In this document: piece after piece, positions 1 through 5,993 of the stretch
How positions within the stretch are numbered: the first letter of the stretch is position 1
Layout: each line of letters begins with the position of its first letter
Source of the DNA: Pseudomonadota bacterium
GTDB taxonomy: Bacteria; Pseudomonadota; Gammaproteobacteria; Burkholderiales; Ferrovaceae
Direction of reading: 5' to 3'
Assembly (NCBI GenBank): GCA_021794775.1
Contig: JAJYQG010000222.1
Location: forward strand, 1-5,993
DNA length: 5,993 nucleotides
The notes under the pieces: generated by a model
Databases searched by the model: none
Told to the model about the DNA's origin: nothing
Seen by the model: only the letters and a program-made list of their open reading frames with translations
Program-made: the position numbers and the translations under genes

Positions 1-692
1 ATTTCCCCCACTGTCAAAGCGCAATCTCCGAGCACTGGTCCAGTCAGTTCCCGCCCCGGTATGAATTTCTCCACCATGACTTCATGATCGTAAGCGCTGG
101 CCAAGCGAAGCGCCTCCTCGTATTCACCGGCATGATGAACCAACGACAAGCCCACCGTGGACCCTTGGCGACTGGGTTTCACAATCACAGGCCAGCCCAA
201 CCTGGCTTCCACCTCCTGTACAGAAACCGGCGCCATCAACCAGTCCGCGGTTGGAATACCCGCCATACGCAACAAGCGCTTGGTCATATCCTTGTCCATG
301 GCCACCGCACTGCCCAGAACCCCACTCCCGGTGTAAGGAATGCCCGTCATGTCAAGCAGGCCCTGCAATCGTCCATCTTCTCCAGAACCGCCATGCAAGG
401 CAATGAACCAGAGATCGGGCACAAAACCGGCGGGGCCATTCAACCATAGCGGAAATTGGCCCACACCCTCTGGCGAAGGACAAACACCGACCTTGGCCTG
501 GAGCCGCGACGGTTCATCCTCCTCGTTCAACCACCCATAGGCGATGTCCACCACACGCACCCGATGTCCGAGGCGACGCAAGGCCGGAACCGCGTGCGCT
601 GCGCTGGCCAATGCAATTTCCCGGGCACTGCTGTATCCACCGGTCAGAAGCGCAACGGTGCACCCGACCCTCGACAACTTCCCTTCATCCAC
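1..692 (-). CDS. D-alanine--D-alanine ligase-like ATP-grasp protein (partial, C-terminus outside window)
   Basis: The first 230 codons are present; the gene runs off the left edge. The family joins two D-alanines using ATP in the cytoplasm for peptidoglycan precursors. Visible: an N-terminal Rossmann-like region with the GGYSS loop (residues 18-22), the ligase signature HGGSGEDGRLQG (100-111), PYTGSG and a MDK stretch (119-134), then the ATP-grasp core with VIVKPS around Lys172, GSTVG (177-181), VEKF (Glu208-Lys209) and GRELT (213-217). The GTG start at 692 is chosen because an in-frame TAG lies just upstream (713-711) and no other start lies between; a GGGG run sits about 10 bases before it. 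It overlaps the ppc stop by 8 bases, so it is probably translationally coupled. Odd: Ala23 stands where Ddl and Van enzymes have the substrate-binding Glu (Glu15 of E. coli DdlB), and the stretch from there to the HGG motif is about 29 residues longer than in DdlB, closer to DdlA/VanA spacing. Family assignment is firm; D-Ala-D-Ala specificity is not. Confidence 0.88.
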   Translation of the reverse strand, partial: MDEGKLSRVGCTVALLTGGYSSAREIALASAAHAVPALRRLGHRVRVVDIAYGWLNEEDEPSRLQAKVGVCPSPEGVGQFPLWLNGPAGFVPDLWFIALHGGSGEDGRLQGLLDMTGIPYTGSGVLGSAVAMDKDMTKRLLRMAGIPTADWLMAPVSVQEVEARLGWPVIVKPSRQGSTVGLSLVHHAGEYEEALRLASAYDHEVMVEKFIPGRELTGPVLGDCALTVGE

Positions 693-3447
693 TGTTGCGC
701 AACCCCGCTGCTACCCCATTGATCGTCAGATAAATGGCACGCTTGACCGCTTCCCCTTCTTCACCCGCACGGAATGAACGCAGCAGGTCCACCTGGAGAT
801 GGTTAAGAGGATCCATATACGGCCGGCGCTCACGGATACTGCGCGCCAATGTCGGATTGGTTTGCAGAAAGTCGTTCTGCCCCGTGATCTCACGCAGTGC
901 ATGGGCCGTCAGGTCAAATTCCTTGCGAATTTCCGAAAAAACCCGTTCACGCAAAGCTTCATCGGTCACAAGACGGGCATAACGTTGAGCGATGACCAGG
1001 TCTGTTTTGGCCAAAACCATATCCATGTTCGACAACAAAGCTTGCAGGAAAGGCCAGGTGCGGTACATCCGTGCCAAATGCACCATTCCGTCGGGACGGG
1101 ATTCGCAGAAGCGGGCCACCGCGCTGCCGAATCCATACCAACCAGGCAATATCATGCGCGACTGCGCCCAACTGAACACCCAGGGAATAGCTCGCAGGTC
1201 CTCTATTTTCTGGGTCTGACGGCGCGAGGCAGGACGGCTTCCGATGTTGAGTTCGGCAATTTCACTGACCGGCGTCGCTTCGCGGAAAAAGCGCTCGAAC
1301 CCAGGGGTTTCGTACACCAGCGAGCGGTAGCGTTCAAAGGCGTGTTGCGACAATTCTTCCATCAAAGTATCAAATGATTCAGAAGCCTGAGCGTCGATAT
1401 CGCGGTCCAGCAGGGTGGCTTCCATGGTTGCCGCTACCAGCGTTTCCAGATTGCGCCGCCCAATTCCCGGATCAGAATATTTGCTGGCGATCACTTCACC
1501 CTGCTCGGTCAAGCGAATCTGGGCGTTAACACTGCCCGCGGGCTGAGCAAGGATGGCGTAATAGCTTGGCCCGCCACCACGACCCACCGAACCGCCCCTG
1601 CCATGGAAAAGACGCATTTCAATACGATGTCGAACAAAAATCTCTACCAAGGTTTTCTCTGCCTTGTAAAGCTCCCAGTTGGCCGTCAGAAATCCCCCGT
1701 CCTTGTTGCTGTCCGAGTAACCCAGCATCACCTCCTGCGTACGCTGGCGACTATCCAAAAGACGTTGGTAGACCGGCAGCGAAAACAACCGTTCCATGAT
1801 GACGCCACAACCCCTCAAGTCTGAAATCGTCTCGAAAAGAGGGATGATGTTCATGCTCAACTGTGGTGCAGAGCCCGTCATCAACAGCCCAGCCTCCTTG
1901 AGGATCACAGCCACTTCCAGCACATCGCTGACACTGTCGGTTTTGGATATGATGGTATTGGGCAACGCTGCGGGAGACAGAGAACGATGGATCTCGCGCG
2001 CCATATCAAACACGGCCAATTCCCGTTGGACTTCCTCGCTGAAGACCGTGTGGGCGCCCCTCAATAACCGCTCCGTGTCCAATTCGGCTACCAGGAAACG
2101 GATCCGCGCTTCCTCATCGGCTTCCAAGTAGGCATCGGTAACGCCCCCTTGCTGCAGAAGCTCGGCCACGGTGCGCGCATGAAACTCCGAATGCTGACGC
2201 AAATCCAGGGGAGCCAGGTGAAAACCAAAGGATGAAACGGCGCGCAGGAGCAGGCTGAGACGCCCTTCTGCCAATAGGCCTGAGCCATGGGCATACAAGG
2301 ACGTTTCGAGTTTTCTCAAGTCTGCCGCAAAATCTTCAGGAACAACATAAGGTTCTGCCTCGTCCGCGTCCTGCCCGTGCAAGGAACATCCCAAGCGACG
2401 CGCGGTCTGGAACAGACGGCCATGGATATGGGTCAAAGCACGACGATAAGGCTCTTCGAGGCGGCTGTCCGTACGTTCCGGTGAACGTTCTGCCAAGGCC
2501 ATCACCTCAGCCGATATCTGCACCAGACGCTGCGACATGGACAATTCGCCACGCAACGTCATCAGCTGATTCAAATAAAACTCCATGACCACTTCGCTGT
2601 GACGACGCATCGCATGCTGCGTCACCTCGGCCGTCACGAAGGGGTTGCCATCCCGATCCCCCCCTATCCAGCTGCCCATGCGCAAAAATGAAGGAAGATC
2701 GCGCGCCACGTCGGCAAAGGCATCGTCCGCTTCCAGTGCCTGGGCCACCTGAGCTTCAAGCCGAGGCACTTCGCGCAAGAAGGTGTAGCGGTAATAGGAC
2801 AACCCATTCTCGATCTCATCGTGCACACGCAGTTTGAATGTGCGCAGTTCATTGGTTTGCCAAAGGGTTAGAACAGCACGGCGCAGGGCCTCTTCATTGC
2901 CTGCCTTTTCTTCCGGGGTCAGCATGATGCGCGTACGTTCTTCCAAACGGTTGGCAATCAACAAATGGCAATCCAGCACACTCTTGCGTTGAACCTCCGT
3001 GGGATGGGCTGTCAACACGGGCGAAATAACCGCCCGCTCAAAAAAGCGACGCAGCTTGTCTGCCGTCAGGCCGACTTTCTTCAGGCGCTGCAAGGCCAGT
3101 GCCACGCTGCCCTCACGGGGTGGCGCTCCTGCCTGCGAATAGGCAAGACGGCGACGATTATGGTGCAAATCTTCAGCAATGTTGCACAGGTGTGAAAAAT
3201 AACTGAACGCACGAACCACGGCAATGGTGTCTTCAGCACTCAGACCATCAAGGCTATGCTCCAGTTGCACGCGCGCATTTTCATCGCCACCACGGCGGTA
3301 GCGAATGGCCGTCTGGCGAATGCCTTCGATAAGATCAAAAATCTCTCCACCTTCCTGGTTGCGCAATGTGTCGCCCAGGATTCTGCCCAAGAAACGGATA
3401 TCCTCCCGCAAAGGCAGGTCCTTGTCCGAATGTGCCGCAATTGTCAT
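685..3447 (-). CDS. ppc: Phosphoenolpyruvate carboxylase
   Basis: This is the complete 920-residue enzyme, slightly longer than the 883-residue E. coli protein. It carboxylates phosphoenolpyruvate with bicarbonate to oxaloacetate and phosphate, replenishing the TCA cycle in the cytoplasm. Motifs seen: VLTAHPTE with the catalytic His148, [12 protein letters not shown] (258-269), [12 protein letters not shown] (574-585), [14 protein letters not shown] (614-627), [10 protein letters not shown] (734-743) and [14 protein letters not shown] (759-772). By eye, the four residues that bind inhibitory aspartate in the E. coli enzyme have counterparts at Arg623, Lys814, Arg874 and Asn918, so feedback inhibition by aspartate is likely (inference). 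The C-terminus reads RNSG where the family usually ends RNTG. The ATG at 3447 has a GGAGG six bases upstream. It is divergent from hemC and shares its stop region with the downstream ligase gene. No frameshift or missing block is visible. Confidence 0.98.
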   Translation of the reverse strand: MTIAAHSDKDLPLREDIRFLGRILGDTLRNQEGGEIFDLIEGIRQTAIRYRRGGDENARVQLEHSLDGLSAEDTIAVVRAFSYFSHLCNIAEDLHHNRRRLAYSQAGAPPREGSVALALQRLKKVGLTADKLRRFFERAVISPVLTAHPTEVQRKSVLDCHLLIANRLEERTRIMLTPEEKAGNEEALRRAVLTLWQTNELRTFKLRVHDEIENGLSYYRYTFLREVPRLEAQVAQALEADDAFADVARDLPSFLRMGSWIGGDRDGNPFVTAEVTQHAMRRHSEVVMEFYLNQLMTLRGELSMSQRLVQISAEVMALAERSPERTDSRLEEPYRRALTHIHGRLFQTARRLGCSLHGQDADEAEPYVVPEDFAADLRKLETSLYAHGSGLLAEGRLSLLLRAVSSFGFHLAPLDLRQHSEFHARTVAELLQQGGVTDAYLEADEEARIRFLVAELDTERLLRGAHTVFSEEVQRELAVFDMAREIHRSLSPAALPNTIISKTDSVSDVLEVAVILKEAGLLMTGSAPQLSMNIIPLFETISDLRGCGVIMERLFSLPVYQRLLDSRQRTQEVMLGYSDSNKDGGFLTANWELYKAEKTLVEIFVRHRIEMRLFHGRGGSVGRGGGPSYYAILAQPAGSVNAQIRLTEQGEVIASKYSDPGIGRRNLETLVAATMEATLLDRDIDAQASESFDTLMEELSQHAFERYRSLVYETPGFERFFREATPVSEIAELNIGSRPASRRQTQKIEDLRAIPWVFSWAQSRMILPGWYGFGSAVARFCESRPDGMVHLARMYRTWPFLQALLSNMDMVLAKTDLVIAQRYARLVTDEALRERVFSEIRKEFDLTAHALREITGQNDFLQTNPTLARSIRERRPYMDPLNHLQVDLLRSFRAGEEGEAVKRAIYLTINGVAAGLRNSG

Positions 3448-3453
3448 TCCAAT

Positions 3454-3458
3454 CCTCC
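3454..3458 (-). promoter_or_regulatory. Shine-Dalgarno site of ppc
   Basis: On the minus strand this reads GGAGG, six bases before the ATG at 3447. It is a textbook ribosome binding site and fixes the ppc start. It is the only strong one directly in front of a main gene in this window. Confidence 0.85.
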
Positions 3459-3481
3459 GTGACGGGTGGGCTTCATGGTAA

Positions 3482-3518
3482 GATCAGGCCGGTCAATGTA
3501 CCCCATCCTCTCCTGATC
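3482..3518. repeat. 7-bp inverted repeat directly before hemC
   Basis: GATCAGG at 3482-3488 is matched by CCTGATC at 3512-3518, separated by 23 bases. The right arm ends at the base before the hemC ATG. As DNA it could be a spaced operator; as RNA it could form a loose hairpin that places the start codon at the stem base. The arms are short and the loop is long, so chance is possible. Confidence 0.35.
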
Positions 3519-4445
3519 ATGTCCGTCGCCGAAATTGTCATCGCCACCCGCGAAAGCCGTCTTGCCCTTTGGCAAGCCAAGCATATTCAAACGCAAATGA
3601 GCGGATTATATCCGCTTGTACGCTTCTCGTTGCTGGGAATGACCACAACCGGCGACAGAATCCTCGATCGTACCCTTTCTGCCGTCGGTGGAAAAGGCTT
3701 ATTCGTCAAGGAGCTTGAAGTAGCCATGCTGGAGGGCAAAGCACATATGGCGGTCCACTCCATGAAGGATGTTCCCATGGATCCGCCTGCCGAATTTGCC
3801 CTGCGTGTCGTCGGTCCACGAGAAGATCCCCGTGATGCATTGATCTCCAACCACTACGCCTCCCTTGCCGAACTCCCTCATGGAGCCAAGGTGGGAACGG
3901 CCAGCCTGCGCCGCGAGTGCCAGCTACGTGCCCGCTTCCCTCACCTGGATATCCAGCCATTGCGTGGCAACCTCGACACACGTCTGCGCAAACTGGACGA
4001 GGATCAGTATCAGGCCATCATTCTTGCCGCAGCAGGATTGAAACGCTTGGGATTGGGCGCGCGCATTCGCTCCCTCATCGACACCCACGATAGCCTGCCT
4101 GCGGTCGGTCAAGGCGCCCTTGGCCTTGAATATTTGGCCACACATCCGGCATTGCCCGCCTGGATCGACACCCTGGTGGATGCTCCGACGGAAGCCTGTG
4201 TTCTGGCAGAGAGAACCGTATCACGCCGCCTTGCCGGCAGCTGCGATATCCCTCTTGGCGCCCACGCTCAGTGCGAAGGCAACCAGATCTGGTTGCGCGC
4301 TTTCGTGGGTACGCCTGACGGCAAACGCCTCTTGCGGGCCGAGGCCTACGGCTCTCTTGAAGACCCGCATACGCTTGGGAACAACGTTGCGCAATCGCTT
4401 CTGGACCAAGGGGCTGAAGCCTTGCTGGCTTCCTGCCGGCATTGA
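3519..4445 (+). CDS. hemC: Hydroxymethylbilane synthase (porphobilinogen deaminase)
   Basis: The 308-residue cytoplasmic enzyme condenses four porphobilinogens into the linear tetrapyrrole hydroxymethylbilane. The length is typical. Residue numbering runs in step with the E. coli enzyme: the dipyrromethane cofactor attaches to Cys242 in GSCDIPLGAHA, the catalytic Asp84 lies in VHSMKDVP, and the substrate-binding arginines Arg11, Arg131, Arg132, Arg149, Arg155 and Arg176 are all present. Three domains are expected, roughly residues 1-100, 101-200 and 220-308. The reading frame is open upstream to 3366, but the ATG at 3519 is chosen because homologues begin just before IVIATRESR and an earlier start would overlap the ppc start. 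There is no Shine-Dalgarno sequence before it; a pyrimidine tract is there instead. It is the first gene of the hemCDX operon. Confidence 0.97.
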   Translation: MSVAEIVIATRESRLALWQAKHIQTQMSGLYPLVRFSLLGMTTTGDRILDRTLSAVGGKGLFVKELEVAMLEGKAHMAVHSMKDVPMDPPAEFALRVVGPREDPRDALISNHYASLAELPHGAKVGTASLRRECQLRARFPHLDIQPLRGNLDTRLRKLDEDQYQAIILAAAGLKRLGLGARIRSLIDTHDSLPAVGQGALGLEYLATHPALPAWIDTLVDAPTEACVLAERTVSRRLAGSCDIPLGAHAQCEGNQIWLRAFVGTPDGKRLLRAEAYGSLEDPHTLGNNVAQSLLDQGAEALLASCRH

Positions 4446-4448
4446 TCC

Positions 4449-5198
4449 ATGCCCCCTTCCGGACTGATCATCACCCGTCCTCAACCGGAAGCCGATACGC
4501 TGTCCCAACGGCTGTCTTCTCTGGGCATTCGCTGTTGGTCCCTGCCCACACTGACCATTCACGCCACCCAACCTGACAAGGCGATGCTGGCTCTTGCAGC
4601 GCAAGCCGACCGATGGATCTTCATCAGCGCCAACGCCGTGCGCGAGGGTTGGCCTCACCTGTCACCGTACTTCTCCCCCAAAATCGTTCTTTGGGCGATT
4701 GGCGCTGCCACAGCTCGGCGCCTGGCAGACCTCAGCGCCTACACCATTCGCCATCCCGAGGACGGCTCGGACAGTGAGGCCCTGCTGCGGCATCTGGACT
4801 GGATCCATGTCGACGGTCTCAAGACCACCATCGTGCGTGGACAGGGTGGGCGGGAACAATTGCGAGATGAACTGACCGCCAGGGGCAGCCTTGTATCGTA
4901 CGTTGAGTGCTATGCGCGCGGCAAACCTCAGCGCCTGGATGACGACGCCTACAATGAAGCACTGGCAGCTCGGGCATGGATCAACCTGCAAAGTCGGGAG
5001 GCGGCCCTGAATCTCTGGAATCTGTCATCCCCACAACAACAAACGCGCTTGCGTTCGTGCCATTTTCTGGTCAGTCATACCCATATTGCCACTGCCCTTG
5101 AACCTCTGGGCTTGAACAACGTTACCGTGCTCGAACCTGGCGATGCCGGGTTGATTCGTTACCTGGAGGCACAATGGAACGTACCGCACCATGAATGA
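4449..5198 (+). CDS. hemD: Uroporphyrinogen-III synthase
   Basis: The 249-residue cytoplasmic enzyme closes hydroxymethylbilane into uroporphyrinogen III with inversion of ring D, the step after HemC. The family is poorly conserved, but the usual landmarks are present: LIITRP near the N-terminus (6-11), SANAV (60-64), IGAATA (84-89), the linker segment with GSDSEALL (106-113), RGQGGRE (130-136) and the VECYAR segment (152-157). Two alternating alpha/beta domains are expected. The ATG at 4449 lies three bases after the hemC stop with no clear Shine-Dalgarno sequence, which suggests translation coupled to hemC. The last eight bases overlap the hemX start. The second-domain segment INLQSREA (178-185) stands where relatives usually have a TS-containing strand, within the normal variation of the family. 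Identification rests on motifs plus operon position. Confidence 0.95.
   Translation: MPPSGLIITRPQPEADTLSQRLSSLGIRCWSLPTLTIHATQPDKAMLALAAQADRWIFISANAVREGWPHLSPYFSPKIVLWAIGAATARRLADLSAYTIRHPEDGSDSEALLRHLDWIHVDGLKTTIVRGQGGREQLRDELTARGSLVSYVECYARGKPQRLDDDAYNEALAARAWINLQSREAALNLWNLSSPQQQTRLRSCHFLVSHTHIATALEPLGLNNVTVLEPGDAGLIRYLEAQWNVPHHE
5174..5194 (+). other. Possible six-codon leader cistron (coupling device) before hemX
   Basis: Within the end of hemD, in another frame, a GGAGG (5165-5169) stands four bases before ATG at 5174. That ATG opens a six-codon reading frame (MERTAP) whose TGA stop at 5192-5194 overlaps the hemX ATG at 5191. The only good Shine-Dalgarno near hemX is thus placed for this minicistron, 21 bases from the hemX ATG itself. 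It may hand ribosomes to hemX. It could equally be a chance product of a Leu-Glu-Ala codon run in hemD. Confidence 0.3.
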
Positions 5199-5993
5199 TA
5201 CGCCACCGAAAACCGCTACCGCCCACACCAGCAGCCTGACCCGCCTGGGATCGATGGTCCTCGTGATGCTCTGCCTGGCCTTGGGCGGCGCTACGCTGTA
5301 TCTGCGCACTCAGCTGCAAGAGCTGCGCCACGATCTTGGCAAGCGGCTGTCGGAAACCGATCAATTTTCGCGCCAAACCGAACGAATGGCCCAACAGGCC
5401 GTTGAAACCACACGGGAGTCCAGAACAAGGCTGGACTTGCTGGAATCGCGCTTCACCCAATCCCAGAACCAGCAAATCGAGTTGGAAGCCCTGTATCAGG
5501 ACCTGATGCGCAATCACGATGAATGGATTCTGGCCGAAGTTGAGCAACTTGTCATCGTTGCCAATCAGCAACTGGAACTGACGGGCAACGTATCCTCAGC
5601 ACTGGCCGCGCTGGAAGCGGCCGACCTGCGTTTGCAACGAATCGACAAGCCTTTGTTTTCCCATTTGCGCGAAGCTGTGAAGCAGGATATCGACCGCCTG
5701 CGCGCATTACCCTACGTCGATACCAACGGCATCGCACTGCGGCTCGATGGACTGGAACATGAAGTGGATCACTTGCCCTTGGCCTCCGATGCCAGGCCAA
5801 CCAACCTGCCCGTCAATCAGCCTCCGGCATCCGGTGGCATCTGGAACAAAATATCCAGCAAGCTCATGGATGAACTCAGCAATGCCGTCAAAATCCGACG
5901 CATGGATGCTCCCGAACTACCCCTGTTAACCCCCGAACAAGCTTACTTCTTGAAAGAGAATCTCAAATTGCGCTTGATGGCAGCACGGATCGA
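5191..5993 (+). CDS. hemX: HemX family inner-membrane protein (partial, C-terminus outside window)
   Basis: The first 267 codons are present; the gene runs off the right edge. It has a short polar N-terminus, one hydrophobic membrane segment (about residues 19-38), then a long Gln/Glu/Arg-rich stretch likely to form a coiled coil (about 39-110). The family core follows: DEWILAEVEQLVIVANQQL with LTGN next to it, an alpha-helical region, PYVD, a LPL motif and PEQAYFLKENLKLRL near the visible end. Topology is probably a cytoplasmic N-terminus and periplasmic bulk (inference). Members are often labelled uroporphyrin-III C-methyltransferase, but no SAM-binding methyltransferase motif is visible, and the role in haem synthesis is unproven; a scaffold or regulatory function is a guess. 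The ATG at 5191 overlaps the end of hemD by eight bases. In many relatives hemY follows, which would be just outside the window. Confidence 0.9.
   Translation, partial: MNDTPPKTATAHTSSLTRLGSMVLVMLCLALGGATLYLRTQLQELRHDLGKRLSETDQFSRQTERMAQQAVETTRESRTRLDLLESRFTQSQNQQIELEALYQDLMRNHDEWILAEVEQLVIVANQQLELTGNVSSALAALEAADLRLQRIDKPLFSHLREAVKQDIDRLRALPYVDTNGIALRLDGLEHEVDHLPLASDARPTNLPVNQPPASGGIWNKISSKLMDELSNAVKIRRMDAPELPLLTPEQAYFLKENLKLRLMAARI

Larger units (their letters stand above)
3448..3518. promoter_or_regulatory. Divergent ppc / hemC intergenic region
   Basis: This 71-base gap lies between the ATG codons of two genes that point away from each other, so at least parts of both promoters must lie here or reach into the gene starts. 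I do not see a clear sigma-70 pair for either gene. The best -10-like element on the plus strand is TAAGAT at 3479-3484, which lacks a good -35 at 16-18 bases. On the minus strand a TTGACC (3497-3492) has no convincing -10 partner. The region role is inferred from gene layout; the exact elements are not resolved. Confidence 0.55.

Noticed and set aside
84..449. Plus-strand open frames at the left edge
   Set aside because: The minus strand of the same region encodes the D-Ala-D-Ala ligase signature and ATP-grasp motifs, so these frames are shadows.
644..688. Short minus-strand frame starting at ATG 688 on the ppc stop (ATGA)
   Set aside because: It ends after 14 codons and is out of frame with the ligase, whose GTG start at 692 gives the full motif set.
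799..1377. 192-codon open frame on the plus strand inside ppc
   Set aside because: It is antisense to strongly conserved PEP carboxylase sequence, shows no recognisable domain and has no context as a gene.
3366..3518. Earlier hemC start in the same open frame
   Set aside because: It would add about 50 residues not found in the family and overlap the ppc start; homologues begin near the ATG at 3519.
3448..3518. Specific sigma-70 promoters for ppc or hemC
   Set aside because: TAAGAT and TTGACC elements can be found, but none has a partner at acceptable spacing, so no exact promoter is claimed.
4221..4658. 145-codon open frame on the minus strand across the hemC/hemD junction
   Set aside because: It is a shadow of two well-supported genes, with low-complexity basic composition and no motif.
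5122..5571. 149-codon open frame on the minus strand over the hemD end and hemX start
   Set aside because: It is antisense to hemX; its Gln/Leu-rich protein is what the reverse of a Gln/Leu-rich coiled coil gives.
5191..5993. Naming hemX as a uroporphyrinogen-III C-methyltransferase
   Set aside because: That label is inherited by many HemX proteins, but the visible sequence is a membrane anchor, coiled coil and HemX core without methyltransferase motifs.
1..5993. Mobile element, CRISPR array, tRNA, rRNA or intrinsic terminator
   Set aside because: No transposase or integrase, no spaced direct repeats, no cloverleaf or rRNA sequence and no GC hairpin followed by a T run was seen; the genes leave almost no room between them.

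Overview
The window comes from a bacterial chromosome with tightly packed housekeeping genes. The gene order (ppc divergent from hemC-hemD-hemX) and the wording of the HemC and HemX proteins point to a betaproteobacterium or a close relative. This is an inference from recalled family patterns; there is no rRNA or other taxonomic marker here. Base composition looks moderately GC-rich and even throughout. I see no mobile element, CRISPR array, tRNA, rRNA or obvious foreign island.

Left half, minus strand (1-3447): a complete phosphoenolpyruvate carboxylase gene (ppc, 920 aa) reads leftward. It is followed, with an 8-base overlap, by the first 230 codons of a D-alanine--D-alanine ligase-like ATP-grasp gene that runs off the left edge. 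The ligase is the least ordinary item. It keeps the ligase signature and the ATP-site motifs, but the N-terminal glutamate that contacts the first D-alanine in classical Ddl/Van enzymes reads as alanine. It is also not in a cell-wall cluster but coupled to ppc.

Centre (3448-3518): a 71-base divergent intergenic region must hold the start signals for both transcription units. ppc has a clean GGAGG ribosome binding site. hemC has none, but a pyrimidine tract and a 7-bp inverted repeat sit directly before its ATG.

Right half, plus strand (3519-5993): hemC (hydroxymethylbilane synthase), hemD (uroporphyrinogen-III synthase) and the start of hemX (membrane-anchored HemX protein, cut by the right edge) form a compact operon with a 3-base gap and then an 8-base overlap. 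HemC and HemD carry out consecutive steps from porphobilinogen to uroporphyrinogen III, the branch point to haem, sirohaem and cobalamin. HemX is a commonly linked inner-membrane protein of unproven role.

Overall this is mostly conserved core metabolism. I did not find convincing evidence of an undescribed multi-gene system. The points worth checking are the atypical Ddl-like ligase, the hemC leader, and a six-codon minicistron whose stop overlaps the hemX start.
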